A DNA stretch of 64,000 nt from Rhodoferax sp. BAB1 (GTDB lineage: Bacteria > Pseudomonadota > Gammaproteobacteria > Burkholderiales > Burkholderiaceae_C): contig NZ_CP054424.1 of NCBI RefSeq assembly GCF_013334205.1, forward strand, positions 2,810,001 to 2,874,000, in the 5' to 3' direction. The position numbers were made by a program, and so were the translations under genes. Shown piece after piece: positions 12,500 to 22,001 of this stretch. Under the pieces are notes generated by a model, which made no database searches, was not told where the DNA came from, and worked only from the letters and a program-made list of their open reading frames with translations. The stretch's first letter is position 1. Every line of letters starts with the position of its first letter.

Positions 12500-12958
12500 T
12501 TACTGCTTGGGCGCCTTGGTGACGCGCACCTTGCCGCTGGTGGTGATCAGTATCACCGGGTCGCCTGGCTGAAAGACCTCGGTGCCCTTGGCCTGCACGA
12601 TGGCACGCCGCTCGCCGTTCTTGAGTTGCACCAGGATTTCATAAGCTTCTTCCCGGGTGCCTGCCCGCTCGATCACGTTGCCCGCCACGGCACCGGCCGT
12701 GGCCCCCAGGATGCCGATGATCTGCGCCTCGCGCTGGCTGCCCCCGGCGCCATAACCGGCGATGCCGCCCACCGCACCACCGGCGGCCGCACCCACACCT
12801 GACTGGCTGCCCTCGACCGTCACGGTACGCACGGAAAGCACCACCGCGTCGACCACGCTCGACAGGCGCTGGGCGTCACCGCGCTGGATGACGTCCGGGC
12901 TGCTGCTGGCGCAACCTGCCAGCGCCAGCACGAAACCCCACATCCAAAGCTTGTTCAT
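12500..12958 (-). CDS. Glycine-zipper outer-membrane lipoprotein (SlyB/17-kDa antigen type)
   Basis: 152 aa lipoprotein with a short signal peptide and lipobox LALAGC (Cys16). The central part (about residues 50-95) is a glycine zipper, GVGAAAGGAVGGIAGYGAGG followed by GILGATAGAVAGNVIER, as in SlyB/PcpA proteins that insert a hairpin in the outer membrane. The C-terminal beta-rich region (EILVQLKNGERRAIVQAKG and GDPVILITTSGKVRV) is also typical. Role is probably envelope stabilisation; specific partners are unknown. Start at 12958 puts the signal peptide at the N-terminus. The 3' end touches the RAYT unit. Confidence 0.88.
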   Translation of the reverse strand: MNKLWMWGFVLALAGCASSSPDVIQRGDAQRLSSVVDAVVLSVRTVTVEGSQSGVGAAAGGAVGGIAGYGAGGSQREAQIIGILGATAGAVAGNVIERAGTREEAYEILVQLKNGERRAIVQAKGTEVFQPGDPVILITTSGKVRVTKAPKQ

Positions 12959-13004
12959 GATTCCATCCTCAATAAAATTGCATGCCTGCACCGTCCGGCC
13001 ATCT

Positions 13005-13943
13005 TCAGACAACGCCGGCGGACACTGGCGGTTGACCCTCAGGCAAACGGAAGCGGCTTTGCAGCAGGTCCGTCAATCCGAATTCCTCCAGTATCGCCCG
13101 CAGGCGCTGGGCCGCGGCACGCTTGCGCTGCCCGGTGTAGCGCGCAATGATGAGTTCGTTCTTGAGACTGTGTTCCCAGCCCACGAGTTCCGTCACGCTC
13201 ACCTGGTAGCCCATGGCTTCCAGGTAAAGGCAGCGCAGCACATTGGTGATCTGGCTGCCCAGTTCCCGGGTGTGCAGGGGATGCCGCCACAACTCGGCCA
13301 GCGGGGTACGCGACAGGGACAAGGCCTTGCCCGAGTTCAGGGCGCGTGCGACCTCGGCCTGGCAGCAGGGCACGAGCACCATGTAGCGGGCCTGCTTCTG
13401 GAGGCCGAAGGCGATGGCGTCATCGGTGGCCGTGTCACAGGCGTGCAAGGCGGTCACGATATCGATGCGCTCGGGCAAGTCACCGGCCTGCATGGACTCG
13501 GCCACGCTGAGGTTGAGAAAGGACATGCGCGTAAAACCCAGCCGCGCGGCCAGTTCACGCGACTTCTGCACCAGTTCAGCCCGGGTCTCGATGCCGTAGA
13601 CATGCCCGCTGGGGTTCTGCCTGAAGAACAGGTCGTAGATGATGAAACCCAGATAGGACTTGCCGGCACCATGGTCGGCCAGGGTGATCCCGGCCTGCTG
13701 CGCACCACCGTCCTTGCACTGTGCCGACAGGTCCTGCAACAGCTCCTCGATGAAATGGAAGAGGTGGTAGACCTGCTTGAGCTTGCGCCGGGAATCCTGG
13801 TTGAGCTTGCCCTCGCGCGTCAGGATGTGCAGCTCCTTGAGCAATTCGATGGACTGACCGGGCCGGATTTCTGGTGCCAGCGGTTGAGCCTGCCCATCTT
13901 GTGCCGGTGCGGGCTTACGCCCTTTGTGCTGTTCGTGTTTCAC
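13005..13943 (-). CDS. Class I SAM-dependent methyltransferase (Methyltransf_32-like)
   Basis: 312 aa, GTG start overlapping the upstream stop (GTGA). A basic N-terminal helix region (residues 25-85) precedes a Rossmann methyltransferase core with ITLADHGAGKSYLGFIIYDL as motif I, then IDIVTALHACDTATDDAIAF and VLVPCCQAEV. The ALHACD and PCC motifs are characteristic of the METTL25/TRMT13-like family with PF13679, where the substrate may be RNA or protein. The substrate is not known for bacterial members. It ends 46 bp from the lipoprotein gene start. Function assignment beyond methyltransferase would be guesswork. Confidence 0.82.
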   Translation of the reverse strand: MKHEQHKGRKPAPAQDGQAQPLAPEIRPGQSIELLKELHILTREGKLNQDSRRKLKQVYHLFHFIEELLQDLSAQCKDGGAQQAGITLADHGAGKSYLGFIIYDLFFRQNPSGHVYGIETRAELVQKSRELAARLGFTRMSFLNLSVAESMQAGDLPERIDIVTALHACDTATDDAIAFGLQKQARYMVLVPCCQAEVARALNSGKALSLSRTPLAELWRHPLHTRELGSQITNVLRCLYLEAMGYQVSVTELVGWEHSLKNELIIARYTGQRKRAAAQRLRAILEEFGLTDLLQSRFRLPEGQPPVSAGVV

Positions 13944-14557
13944 GCCTTATCCCCGTTTTCATTTTCGGGCCCGGCGTCATGGGCGTGGCGACGAATCCCC
14001 AGCGCATCCCAGCCGTCGGGGCCCAGTTGTTCCAGCACCTGCATGTTTTTCTCATAGATGGTCTCCGCCTCGGGAAAAGCCTCCACAGCACGGTCTATGC
14101 TTGCCTCGCGCAGGAGGTGCAGGGCTGGATAGGGTGCGCGATTGGTGCAGTTGGTGATGTCATCCACCTCCGTGCCGGCAAACTGGAATTGCGGATGGAA
14201 GCTGGCAATCTGCAGTTCACCCTGCAAGCCCAGATCAGCCAGCACCGTGTCGGCCTGCGCCAGAAAATCATTGAACTCGATGAATTCATCGAAACACAGG
14301 GGCAATACCAGCACCGTGGTATCCCGCTGCGCGGGCTCACTGGCCTGCAGATCCTGCAGCTCACGCTGCAAGTCACGTCGCACATCCTCCACCTCGCGGG
14401 CGAGACTCACGACCCAGTGGATCTGCCCCTTGACATGTACGCTCTTGGCAAAAGGACACAGGTTGAGCCCGATCACGGCACGCTCCAGCCAGACCTGCAT
14501 GTCGTGCTGGACGGTTTCGGCGAAACCGGGGGGAATCCCGCGTTGCAACGCCGTCAT
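13940..14557 (-). CDS. DUF1415 family protein
   Basis: 205 aa cytosolic protein of unknown function. It matches the DUF1415 pattern: WLERAVIGLNLCPFAKSV near residue 20, a VLVLPLCFDEFIEFNDFL segment, and IASFHPQFQFAGTE followed by NRAPYPALHLLREASI. Conserved cysteine, histidine and acidic residues hint at an enzyme, but no reaction is established. The start at 14557 overlaps the MFS gene stop (ATGA) and removes a non-conserved N-terminal extension. It is coupled at its 3' end to the methyltransferase gene (GTGA). Confidence 0.88.
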   Translation of the reverse strand: MTALQRGIPPGFAETVQHDMQVWLERAVIGLNLCPFAKSVHVKGQIHWVVSLAREVEDVRRDLQRELQDLQASEPAQRDTTVLVLPLCFDEFIEFNDFLAQADTVLADLGLQGELQIASFHPQFQFAGTEVDDITNCTNRAPYPALHLLREASIDRAVEAFPEAETIYEKNMQVLEQLGPDGWDALGIRRHAHDAGPENENGDKA

Positions 14558-15774
14558 GCCCGCCCCCTGTAGGAGCCGAGGCGCCAGGCCAGCAGCAGTC
14601 CGATGCCCGAACAGGCTCCAGTCACGGCCCAGGTCCAGTGCCAGCCCCCCGCGCCACTGGCCACCCAGGCCACCAGCGGCGGTCCGGCGAACTGGCCGAA
14701 GGACGCCCACTGCTGCATCCATCCGACCGTGGTGGAAACCGTACCCTCACCGGGAGCCAGGCGCACTGCCAATGAGAACAGCGTCCCGGGGATCACCCCC
14801 CCCACCATGGAAAACAACAGCACGGCGACGAAGCGCGCCGTCGCCGACAAGCCTTCACCCCCCGCAGCAAGTGGCCAGACGAAGAACGCCATCAGGGTCC
14901 CCAAACCCATGACCGCAAAACCCGTGTACAGCAGCTGTTGCGCACGCACGCCACGCCCGAGCAGGCGCCCTGAAACGATATTGCCCACCATGTTGCCGGC
15001 TGCGACCAGCGCGGTCAACACGGCACTGACGCCCCCGGCAACGCCGGCCTGGGCGTAGATGGTGGGTAAAAAACCGATCACCGCCAGCCACTGGCCCGAG
15101 TACACGGCAAAGCTGATGGCCACCAGCCAGGGACCGGGCGCACTGAGGGTCTGGCGCAGGCGAGCGATCCAGCCACCTTGCGGCGAGCCGATGCCCGAAG
15201 CCGACGGGACATGCCGCGTGTCCGGAGGAACCACCCGCCAGACCCACCAGGCCATGACCAGTGTCACCGCGCCCAGCCCCCACCACCAGGACTCCCAGCC
15301 CCACAGCGATATCACCAGGGGACCGCACAGCAAGGCCGTTGCCGTGCCCAGTGGCATATAAGCCCCCCAGAGCCCCAGCATGGCGCTCATGCGCCTGGGC
15401 TCCACCAGATGTCGGATCAGGCTGGGTGCCGGCATGGAAACGAGCAGGAATCCCAGGCCTTCCACCGCACGCAGGCCCAGCAGCATGTGGGCTTCCCGGG
15501 CCCAGCCGCCCAGCCAGGAAGCCAACGACAGCAGCAAGAGCCCAACAAGCATGCTGCGCCTGAGCCCCAGACCATCGGCCGCCAGTCCGACCGCCAGCCC
15601 CAGCAGCATCCCGGCCAGCTGGACCAGGGACAGGAGGAAACCTGCCTGCAGCAGGGTCACGCCCAGCGCCTGCTCCAGGACCGGCAGTGCCGGCGAAAGC
15701 TTGCCCACGTGCAGGGCGGCGGCCACGCCGGCGGCAATGACCACATAGGCCGGATGAACACCCTGGCGTTTCAT
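14554..15774 (-). CDS. MFS transporter (CynX/NimT-like)
   Basis: 406 aa, about 12 membrane helices and an N-terminal pattern ALPVLEQALGVTLLQAGFLL followed by GLAADGLGLRRSMLVGLLL, the MFS motif A loop between helices 2 and 3. It resembles cyanate/nitroimidazole-type carriers; substrate is unknown. The ATG at 15774 overlaps the dgt stop; the upstream GTG is not needed. It belongs to a run of coupled genes dgt-MFS-DUF1415-methyltransferase, which are probably co-transcribed. Confidence 0.9.
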   Translation of the reverse strand: MKRQGVHPAYVVIAAGVAAALHVGKLSPALPVLEQALGVTLLQAGFLLSLVQLAGMLLGLAVGLAADGLGLRRSMLVGLLLLSLASWLGGWAREAHMLLGLRAVEGLGFLLVSMPAPSLIRHLVEPRRMSAMLGLWGAYMPLGTATALLCGPLVISLWGWESWWWGLGAVTLVMAWWVWRVVPPDTRHVPSASGIGSPQGGWIARLRQTLSAPGPWLVAISFAVYSGQWLAVIGFLPTIYAQAGVAGGVSAVLTALVAAGNMVGNIVSGRLLGRGVRAQQLLYTGFAVMGLGTLMAFFVWPLAAGGEGLSATARFVAVLLFSMVGGVIPGTLFSLAVRLAPGEGTVSTTVGWMQQWASFGQFAGPPLVAWVASGAGGWHWTWAVTGACSGIGLLLAWRLGSYRGRA

Positions 15775-16937
15775 GCCCACAAGCTCTTGCCGGTCAGCCG
15801 CTCATGCTCGCGGCCCGCAAACCGGTCGGTCATGCCGGCAATGTAGTCCGCAATCACGCGCAGCACGGCGCTCTCAGTATCTTCACGGGCCTGTGCTGCA
15901 CGCGCAGCATGACCCGACTGCATCTCATGGGGCGCCTGCCGATAACAGTCGAAAAGCTCCTGGATCACCTGGCGCGCCTGGCCGGTGGTCTGCATCACCT
16001 TCGGGTGGCGGTAAAGATTCTGGAACAGGAATTTCTTGAGCACGATGGAACGCTCGCGCATCCCGGTGCTGAAAGTCACCAGCGAAGGCAGCAGGCGCAC
16101 GGCATCCGGGCTCGCCGGCCGGGCCCGCTCCAGTCCATCGCGTGTCGCCTCGATCACGTCATAAACCTGGGCACTCAGCATCCGGCGTATGGTCTCGTAG
16201 AGCAGGCGGCGCCCGGCACCGGCCTCCTGGAGCTGCGGATACGCCTGAACGGCTTGCAGACGGTAGTCCTCGAAGAGGGCGACCGACCGGAGTTGCTCCA
16301 GCGTAATCAGCCCCGACCGCACGCCATCGTCGATGTCGTGGGCGTTGTAGGCGATTTCATCGGCCAGATTGCACAGCTGCGCTTCCAGACTGGGTTGGGT
16401 GCGCGCCAGGAAGCGCGCGCCCACACCGCCCGGCTCCATGGCTTCAAGCTCCTCCGCATGCACGCGAGAGCAGTGCTTCAGGATACCCTCGCGCGTTTCA
16501 AAGGTCAGGTTCAGTCCGTCGTAGGCCGGATAACGCTCTTCGAGCTGGTCCACCACGCGCAGGCTCTGCAGGTTGTGCTCGAAGCCACCGTGTCCAGCCA
16601 TGCACTCGTTGAGCGCGTCCTGTCCGACATGGCCAAACGGCGTGTGCCCGAGATCATGCGCCAGCGCAATGGCTTCGACCAGATCCTCATTCAAGCCCAG
16701 CGAGCGGGCGATCGAGCGGCCCAGTTGCGCGACCTCCAGCGAATGCGTCAGACGGGTGCGGAACAGGTCGCCTTCGTGGTTCAGGAAAACCTGTGTCTTG
16801 TAAACCAGACGGCGAAAAGCGGTGGAGTGGACGATGCGGTCGCGATCACGCTGGTACTCGGTCCGTGTCGGCGCTGGCGCCTCAGGGTACCGCCTACCAC
16901 GCGTGCGCTCCGGATCACAGGCGTAGGCAGCAAGCAT
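15771..16937 (-). CDS. dgt: Deoxyguanosinetriphosphate triphosphohydrolase-like protein
   Basis: HD-domain dNTPase (388 aa) that hydrolyses dGTP or other dNTPs to the nucleoside and tripolyphosphate. Motifs: [20 protein letters not shown], the first HD histidine in [12 protein letters not shown], and the catalytic HD pair in [18 protein letters not shown]; a later [17 protein letters not shown] segment gives the last metal-binding aspartate. The start at 16937 has GCGAGG six bases upstream and overlaps the end of aroB by 23 bp; the longer frame (to 17000) lacks family support. Follows aroB as in many Burkholderiales. Confidence 0.93.
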   Translation of the reverse strand: MLAAYACDPERTRGRRYPEAPAPTRTEYQRDRDRIVHSTAFRRLVYKTQVFLNHEGDLFRTRLTHSLEVAQLGRSIARSLGLNEDLVEAIALAHDLGHTPFGHVGQDALNECMAGHGGFEHNLQSLRVVDQLEERYPAYDGLNLTFETREGILKHCSRVHAEELEAMEPGGVGARFLARTQPSLEAQLCNLADEIAYNAHDIDDGVRSGLITLEQLRSVALFEDYRLQAVQAYPQLQEAGAGRRLLYETIRRMLSAQVYDVIEATRDGLERARPASPDAVRLLPSLVTFSTGMRERSIVLKKFLFQNLYRHPKVMQTTGQARQVIQELFDCYRQAPHEMQSGHAARAAQAREDTESAVLRVIADYIAGMTDRFAGREHERLTGKSLWA

Positions 16938-18045
16938 CAATGACCTCGCGCACCAGCGCATCGGGTGCGCCATGTACGCCAGCCCGGCCCGGGGCCTCAA
17001 TCACGACGAAGCGGATTTCACCGGCTTCGGCTTTCTTGTCCACACGCATGAGTTCCAGGTAGCGGCCGGCGTTGTCCTTCTCATCGAGCTGCGGCCCGGT
17101 CACCGGCAAGCCGGCACGCGCAATCAATTGCTTGAGGCGCTGCACAAAAGCCGCGTCGATCAGGCCCAGGCGTTCCGACAACGTGGCAGCCATGACCATG
17201 CCGCAGCCCACGGCCTCGCCATGCAGCCAGGCGCCATAACCCATGCCGGCCTCGATGGCATGCCCAAAGGTATGGCCAAAGTTGAGGATGGCCCGCAACC
17301 CGGCCTCGCGTTCATCCTGCCCCACGACTGCGGCCTTGATTTCGCAGCTGCGCCGCACGGCATGCCCCAAGGCGGATGGGTCCCGCGCCCGCAGTGCCTC
17401 CATGTTCTGTTCGAGCCAGCCCAGCAGAGCCATGTCTGCGATCGGCCCGTATTTGATGACCTCGGCCAGGCCCGCGCTGAGCTCACGATGCGGCAGGGTC
17501 TTCAGGGTGTCCAGATCGCAGATAACACGCAGCGGCTGGTAGAAGGCGCCAATCATGTTCTTGCCCTGCGGGTGGTTGATGGCCGTCTTCCCGCCTACCG
17601 ACGAGTCAACCTGGGCCAGCAGCGTCGTCGGCACCTGAACAAAAGGCACACCTCGCATGTAACTCGCTGCTGCGTAGCCCGCCATGTCCCCGACCACGCC
17701 ACCACCCAGGGCATACAACACGGTCTTGCGATCACAGGCATGCGCCAGCAGGGCATCGAAAATGAGGTTGAGGGTCTGCCAATCCTTGTGCGCCTCACCA
17801 TCCGGCAACTCGACCACATGCACTTGACCATGCAGCGCTTGCAGGACCTTCTTGAGTTTTTCAACATAGAGCGGCGCCACCGTGCTGTTGCTGACAATCA
17901 GCGCCTGTGATGCCCGCGGCAAACCGGCATAACTTTCAGCCTGCGCCAGCAGGCCACTGCCGATAAGGATGGTATAGCTGCGCTCGCCCAGGTCGATCTG
18001 CACCTGCGGACTTGCCATCGCGGCTGATTCGGTACTTTGTGACAT
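16915..18045 (-). CDS. aroB: 3-dehydroquinate synthase
   Basis: Second shikimate-pathway enzyme: DAHP to 3-dehydroquinate with NAD and a divalent metal. 376 aa with [16 protein letters not shown] (NAD loop), [19 protein letters not shown] and the metal ligands in the [19 protein letters not shown] and [11 protein letters not shown] segments. The N-terminal 12 residues are non-conserved. It starts 53 bp after aroK, forming the usual aroK-aroB pair behind the pilus genes. Confidence 0.97.
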   Translation of the reverse strand: MSQSTESAAMASPQVQIDLGERSYTILIGSGLLAQAESYAGLPRASQALIVSNSTVAPLYVEKLKKVLQALHGQVHVVELPDGEAHKDWQTLNLIFDALLAHACDRKTVLYALGGGVVGDMAGYAAASYMRGVPFVQVPTTLLAQVDSSVGGKTAINHPQGKNMIGAFYQPLRVICDLDTLKTLPHRELSAGLAEVIKYGPIADMALLGWLEQNMEALRARDPSALGHAVRRSCEIKAAVVGQDEREAGLRAILNFGHTFGHAIEAGMGYGAWLHGEAVGCGMVMAATLSERLGLIDAAFVQRLKQLIARAGLPVTGPQLDEKDNAGRYLELMRVDKKAEAGEIRFVVIEAPGRAGVHGAPDALVREVIDACCLRL

Positions 18046-18098
18046 CCCTCAAGTTTAGGGCACCTGGCCGGGGCGATGCCTGGCTGGGCATTTAAAGC

Positions 18099-18623
18099 TC
18101 AGTCCTGCTGCGGCACAACACCGGCCAGTTCCAACTGCATGACGATCATGTTGACCAGGGTGGCCACGGATGGGCGTCCTATGTCGATGACAAAGTGCGC
18201 TGTTTCCCTGTAAAGAGGATCGCGCGTGGTATGCAGTTCCCGCAAGCGTTGCAAGGGGTCGCTGACCTGCAGCAGGGGGCGCTGGGTGTCGTGTCGCAGC
18301 CTGCGCATGAGCTCTTCCGGCGTCGACTTCAGGTACACCACCTTGCCGCGCTCGTGCAGGCGCTGCCGGTTCGTCGCCCGAAGCACAGCCCCGCCGCCGG
18401 TCGAGAGGACCCCGGGCTCCCGGGTCAATTCATCGAGAACTTGTTCCTCGACATCACGAAAGGCCTCTTCGCCCTCCCGCTCGAAGAACTCGCGGATGGG
18501 GCAGCCGATACGGCGCTCGAGTACTTGATCGGCATCCGCGTAAGGCAACTGCAGACGCCGCGCCAACTGGCGCCCTACGGTGGACTTGCCCGAGCCGGGC
18601 AATCCGATCAGACTGATGAACAA
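18099..18623 (-). CDS. aroK: Shikimate kinase
   Basis: Phosphorylates shikimate at O3. 174 aa with P-loop GLPGSGKST at residues 7-15, the shikimate-binding DADQVLERRIG, STGGGAVL near residue 75, and the lid RHDTQRPLL. It uses a TTG start codon at 18623, supported by AGGA seven bases upstream and by the P-loop lying exactly where the family expects it. Lies 22 bp downstream of pilQ, so part of the pil-aro transcript. Confidence 0.95.
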   Translation of the reverse strand: MFISLIGLPGSGKSTVGRQLARRLQLPYADADQVLERRIGCPIREFFEREGEEAFRDVEEQVLDELTREPGVLSTGGGAVLRATNRQRLHERGKVVYLKSTPEELMRRLRHDTQRPLLQVSDPLQRLRELHTTRDPLYRETAHFVIDIGRPSVATLVNMIVMQLELAGVVPQQD

Positions 18624-18645
18624 GCGACCGTCCTACCCCCGACCC

Positions 18646-20778
18646 TCAGCGCAGGGACGTGCGATCCGTCAGGGCCTTGGGGGTGATGAATACCAGCATC
18701 TCCCGCTTCTCGGAGCGCTTGACCTTGTTGCGGAACAGCACTCCCAGACCCGGCAAGTCACCGAAGAAGGGCACCTTAGCCGTATCTTCAGCCTCTGCTT
18801 GCGTGAAGATGCCGCCGATCACCACCGTACCGCCATTTTCGACCAACACCTGGGTCTTGACGTGCTTGGTGTCGATGGCAAAACCGGCCGGTGTGGACTG
18901 GCCCACCGTGTCCTTGTTGATGTCCAGTTCGAGGATCACATTGCCCTCAGGGGTGATCTGCGGCGTCACCTCCAGCATCAGGTTGGCCTTGCGGAAGGCA
19001 ATCGATGTCGCGCCGCTGGCCGAAGCGATCTGGTATGGGAGCTCCGTGCCCTGCTCGATCACCGCCTTGACCTTGTCAGCCGTCACCACGCGGGGGCTGG
19101 ATACCACTTTGCCCTTGCCATCTGCTTCCAGCGCAGAAATCTCAAGATTCAGGAAACGCGCTGCATTCTCACCGAAGATCGACACCGCAAAGGTCGATGC
19201 ATTGAAGCCACCTTGACCGCCAGCAGGCAGGTTGACGAAAGTACCATTGGTCGTTCCGGCTGAAGCGGCATTGTAGGTGGGGCCGAAATCTACGCCCCGG
19301 CCCGACGTCGAGGTGATCTGGTCTATCCCCCCTCCCAATCGGACACCCAAGGACTTGCCAAAGGTATCAGATGCTTCCACGATCCGCGCCTCGATCAGCA
19401 CCTGACGCACGGCTATGTCCAGTTTCGCGATCAGATCCTGCACCTGCTCCAGCTTGCTGCCGATATCGGTCACGAACAACTGATTGGTCCGCGGCTCGGC
19501 AATCGCACTGCCCCGGGGGCTGAGGATGCGAGCACTTACCACAGCCCCGGCGCCCGCGCCAACAGCCCCAGCGCCCGAGAGTTGACGCGCCACGTCCACT
19601 GCCTTGGCGTAGTTGAGCTGAAAGGACTGGGTGCGCACGGGCTCCAGGGTCTCGAGCGCAGCGTTGGCTTCACGCTCCAGTTTTTCCTTGGCCAGAATCT
19701 CGTCCTTGGGCGCAATCCAAAGCACATTGCCATTCTTGCGCAGGCCCAAGCCCTTGGATTGCAAAATGATGTCGAGCGCCTGATCCCAGGGCACATCCTG
19801 CAAGCGCAGGGTCACGTTACCAGCCACCGAGTCTGAGGTCACCACATTGAAGTTGGTGAAATCGGCAATGACCTGCAGCAGGGCCCGAATTTCAATATTC
19901 TGGAAATTCAGCGAGAGTTTCTGGCCGTTGTAGCCCGGTCCCTGAGTCAACTTGGCAGGGTCCACACGCAGCGACTTGACCTCCACCACAAACTGATCAT
20001 CGCTTTGGTAGGCACTGTGCTCCCAGGCCCCCTTGGGCTCGATCACCATCCGCACACGGTCACCGACCTGGAAAGCGGTCACGGTCTGCACCGGCGTGCC
20101 GAAATCGGTCACATCGAGCTTGCGACGCAAGCCTTCCGGCAAACTGGATTTCATGAACTCGACCACCAGGGTCTGCCCACTCTGACGGATATCCACACCA
20201 ACCTGGTTGTTCGGCAAGGCCACGACCACTCGTCCCGAACCGCTCACACCGCGACGGAAATCAAGGTCTTTGATTGGCAGGGTTTCGCGGCTCTTGCTTT
20301 CGGCAAACGTGGGGGCAGGTGCGGTGGGTGCCATGGTTGCCGCCACCGGGTCCAGTGTGAGCAGCAGCGATTTACCCTGTAGTTCCGCCTTGTAATTCGT
20401 AGCCTGGTTCAGATTCAGGACCACGCGGGTACGATCCCCGGCCGGGATGAGGTTGACCGAGCGCAGATTGCCCTGGTTGACTTCGATCGTCGAACGCCCC
20501 ATGGCATTGCCCACACCAGGAATGTCCAGTGCGATCTTGGCGGGTGATTTGATAGAAAAACCGTTGGGTATGGCCGTCAGGGGTTGCGACAGATCGATCT
20601 TGACGACCTCAGCCCCACTTTGCAAGGAACCGGTCACCGCCTCGATGATCGGTTGGCTTGCAGGCGTCGCCGTCGTATTGGACGCCTGCGTTGCGGCTGT
20701 CTGTGCGAGCACAGAAACACCCCATACGGCCACGACCACGGCGCCAGCCCAGCGCGCCCACACAATCTGATTCTTCAT
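18646..20778 (-). CDS. pilQ: Type IV pilus secretin PilQ
   Basis: Outer-membrane secretin through which the type IV pilus passes. 710 aa with a signal peptide (MKNQIVWARWAGAVV to VLAQ), two AMIN-type beta domains in the first 300 residues (peptidoglycan binding), an N0/STN domain around LSLNFQNIEIRALLQVIAD, an N1 domain with the LDIAVRQVLIEARIVEAS region, and the C-terminal secretin domain with VEQGTELPY-like and VTPQITPEGNVILEL segments. The 20778 ATG overlaps the pilP stop. Length is typical. Confidence 0.96.
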   Translation of the reverse strand: MKNQIVWARWAGAVVVAVWGVSVLAQTAATQASNTTATPASQPIIEAVTGSLQSGAEVVKIDLSQPLTAIPNGFSIKSPAKIALDIPGVGNAMGRSTIEVNQGNLRSVNLIPAGDRTRVVLNLNQATNYKAELQGKSLLLTLDPVAATMAPTAPAPTFAESKSRETLPIKDLDFRRGVSGSGRVVVALPNNQVGVDIRQSGQTLVVEFMKSSLPEGLRRKLDVTDFGTPVQTVTAFQVGDRVRMVIEPKGAWEHSAYQSDDQFVVEVKSLRVDPAKLTQGPGYNGQKLSLNFQNIEIRALLQVIADFTNFNVVTSDSVAGNVTLRLQDVPWDQALDIILQSKGLGLRKNGNVLWIAPKDEILAKEKLEREANAALETLEPVRTQSFQLNYAKAVDVARQLSGAGAVGAGAGAVVSARILSPRGSAIAEPRTNQLFVTDIGSKLEQVQDLIAKLDIAVRQVLIEARIVEASDTFGKSLGVRLGGGIDQITSTSGRGVDFGPTYNAASAGTTNGTFVNLPAGGQGGFNASTFAVSIFGENAARFLNLEISALEADGKGKVVSSPRVVTADKVKAVIEQGTELPYQIASASGATSIAFRKANLMLEVTPQITPEGNVILELDINKDTVGQSTPAGFAIDTKHVKTQVLVENGGTVVIGGIFTQAEAEDTAKVPFFGDLPGLGVLFRNKVKRSEKREMLVFITPKALTDRTSLR

Positions 20779-21320
20779 TTGACTTTCTCCTGCAACTGCA
20801 GTGTGGCGGGACGCTCGATCCACTCGCCCACGGCGTCTTGCACAATTTCGCGCAAGATGACTTCTGTTTCGGTGATTTTGGTCACACGCCCATAGTTCAT
20901 GCCCAGATAACTGCCCAGTCTGACCTGGTAAAGCAATCGATCAACCCGGATCAATGCCGCCGGTTGCCCTTCCTGGATCAGACTGCCGACCATGGACATG
21001 GTGTCCAGGGGAAAGGCTTCAAGGGCTTCCTTGCGGCGTGCCAGTTCCGGGGTGATCAGGGCGCTGGTGATGGTGGCAGGCTGGACCACGTCACGCTTCA
21101 GTGCCGATGTCAGCTTGTCCTGACTGAAAGGATCGACAGAGGCCGTATCGACGTAACTTTCGGGTTTGAACGGTTTGGGCTCGGAAATGGGGGCAACCTT
21201 GGGGCGCATCTGGTTACGCTGTTCCAGCATCCATGCACGCAACTCATCCTCACTGGATGCACCACAACCCGTCAGAACAAACACCGTCATCAGCAAAGGC
21301 AGATGCCTGATCAGATTCAT
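20775..21320 (-). CDS. pilP: Type IV pilus lipoprotein PilP
   Basis: Inner-membrane lipoprotein (181 aa) linking the PilMNO platform to the PilQ secretin. Signal peptide with lipobox VLTGC (Cys19). A disordered stretch contains the PFSQDKL segment that contacts PilN/PilO, and the C-terminal beta-sandwich ends with GSYLGMNYGRVTKITETEV, the family's most conserved part. Overlaps pilO by 4 bp. Confidence 0.95.
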   Translation of the reverse strand: MNLIRHLPLLMTVFVLTGCGASSEDELRAWMLEQRNQMRPKVAPISEPKPFKPESYVDTASVDPFSQDKLTSALKRDVVQPATITSALITPELARRKEALEAFPLDTMSMVGSLIQEGQPAALIRVDRLLYQVRLGSYLGMNYGRVTKITETEVILREIVQDAVGEWIERPATLQLQEKVK

Positions 21321-21991
21321 TTCTTGCCCCCTGCAGGCTTGCGCTGCGCGGCAATTTCGTCTTTATCGAGGTAACGGAAGGTCTTGGCCGTTGCGTCCAT
21401 GACCAGGGTACCCGCACCACGAGTGCTCCCCGGCACCACCGTCAGGTTGTTCAGCGTCACGATGCGCGACAGATGCGCGATATCGGAAGTGAAGGAAGCC
21501 ATGTCATGGAAACGACCGGTTACCTTGATGGCAATCGGCAACTCGGCATAGTAGTCCCGGATCACCACCGAACCAGGCCTGAACAGGTCGAACTGCAAGC
21601 TGCGTCCCAGACCGGCCTGGTTGATATCGGACAGCAACGCATCCATTTCCGCCTTGCTGGGCAACTGCTTTTCCAGTTGCGTCACGTACTGCAGGACCTG
21701 CTCACGCTGTTTGCGAAGTGCATCCAGATTGATCGCCTTGGCCAGCTTGGTCCTGTATTCCTCGCGCAGCTTCACTTCCTTCTCGCGCGCCTGGGAGAGA
21801 ATTTCGTCCTCGCCACTGAGCCAGACAAACCACAATACGACGACAACGAGAATCGCAAGTGCCAAGAAGAGCCCGTAGCGCGGCAGCGCCGGCCAGATCA
21901 CGGGGTTGCGCGGATCCAGATTGCTGAACTGGGACTGCAGCGTTTCCTTGAGCTGCGCCAATTTCAAATTCAGAGATGATGTGCTTGCCAT
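21317..21991 (-). CDS. pilO: Type IV pilus inner-membrane protein PilO
   Basis: 224 aa bitopic protein: about 30 cytosolic residues, one membrane helix (YGLFLALAILVVVVLWFVW, about residues 40-58), a periplasmic coiled coil (residues 65-115) and a ferredoxin-like C-terminal domain. It heterodimerises with PilN in the pilus alignment complex. The gene starts ten bases after pilN ends. Confidence 0.95.
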   Translation of the reverse strand: MASTSSLNLKLAQLKETLQSQFSNLDPRNPVIWPALPRYGLFLALAILVVVVLWFVWLSGEDEILSQAREKEVKLREEYRTKLAKAINLDALRKQREQVLQYVTQLEKQLPSKAEMDALLSDINQAGLGRSLQFDLFRPGSVVIRDYYAELPIAIKVTGRFHDMASFTSDIAHLSRIVTLNNLTVVPGSTRGAGTLVMDATAKTFRYLDKDEIAAQRKPAGGKK

Positions 21992-22001
21992 GTCGGTCCC
22001 C

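Larger units (their letters stand above)
11645..12500 (-). mobile_element. REP-associated tyrosine transposase (RAYT) unit with matching ends
   Basis: The transposase gene is bounded by ATAGGGGTCAGAT at 11645-11657 and ATCTGGCCCCGAT at 12488-12500, which are reverse complements at 11 of 13 positions. The left flank (11640-11725) is strikingly AT-rich compared with the rest of the window and has AATAATA/TATTATT arms and a second TAATTAGGGACAGATAA-like stretch. The right end abuts the stop codon of the lipoprotein gene. These features suggest an inserted unit of about 855 bp between the lipoprotein gene and gltB. Confidence 0.6.
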
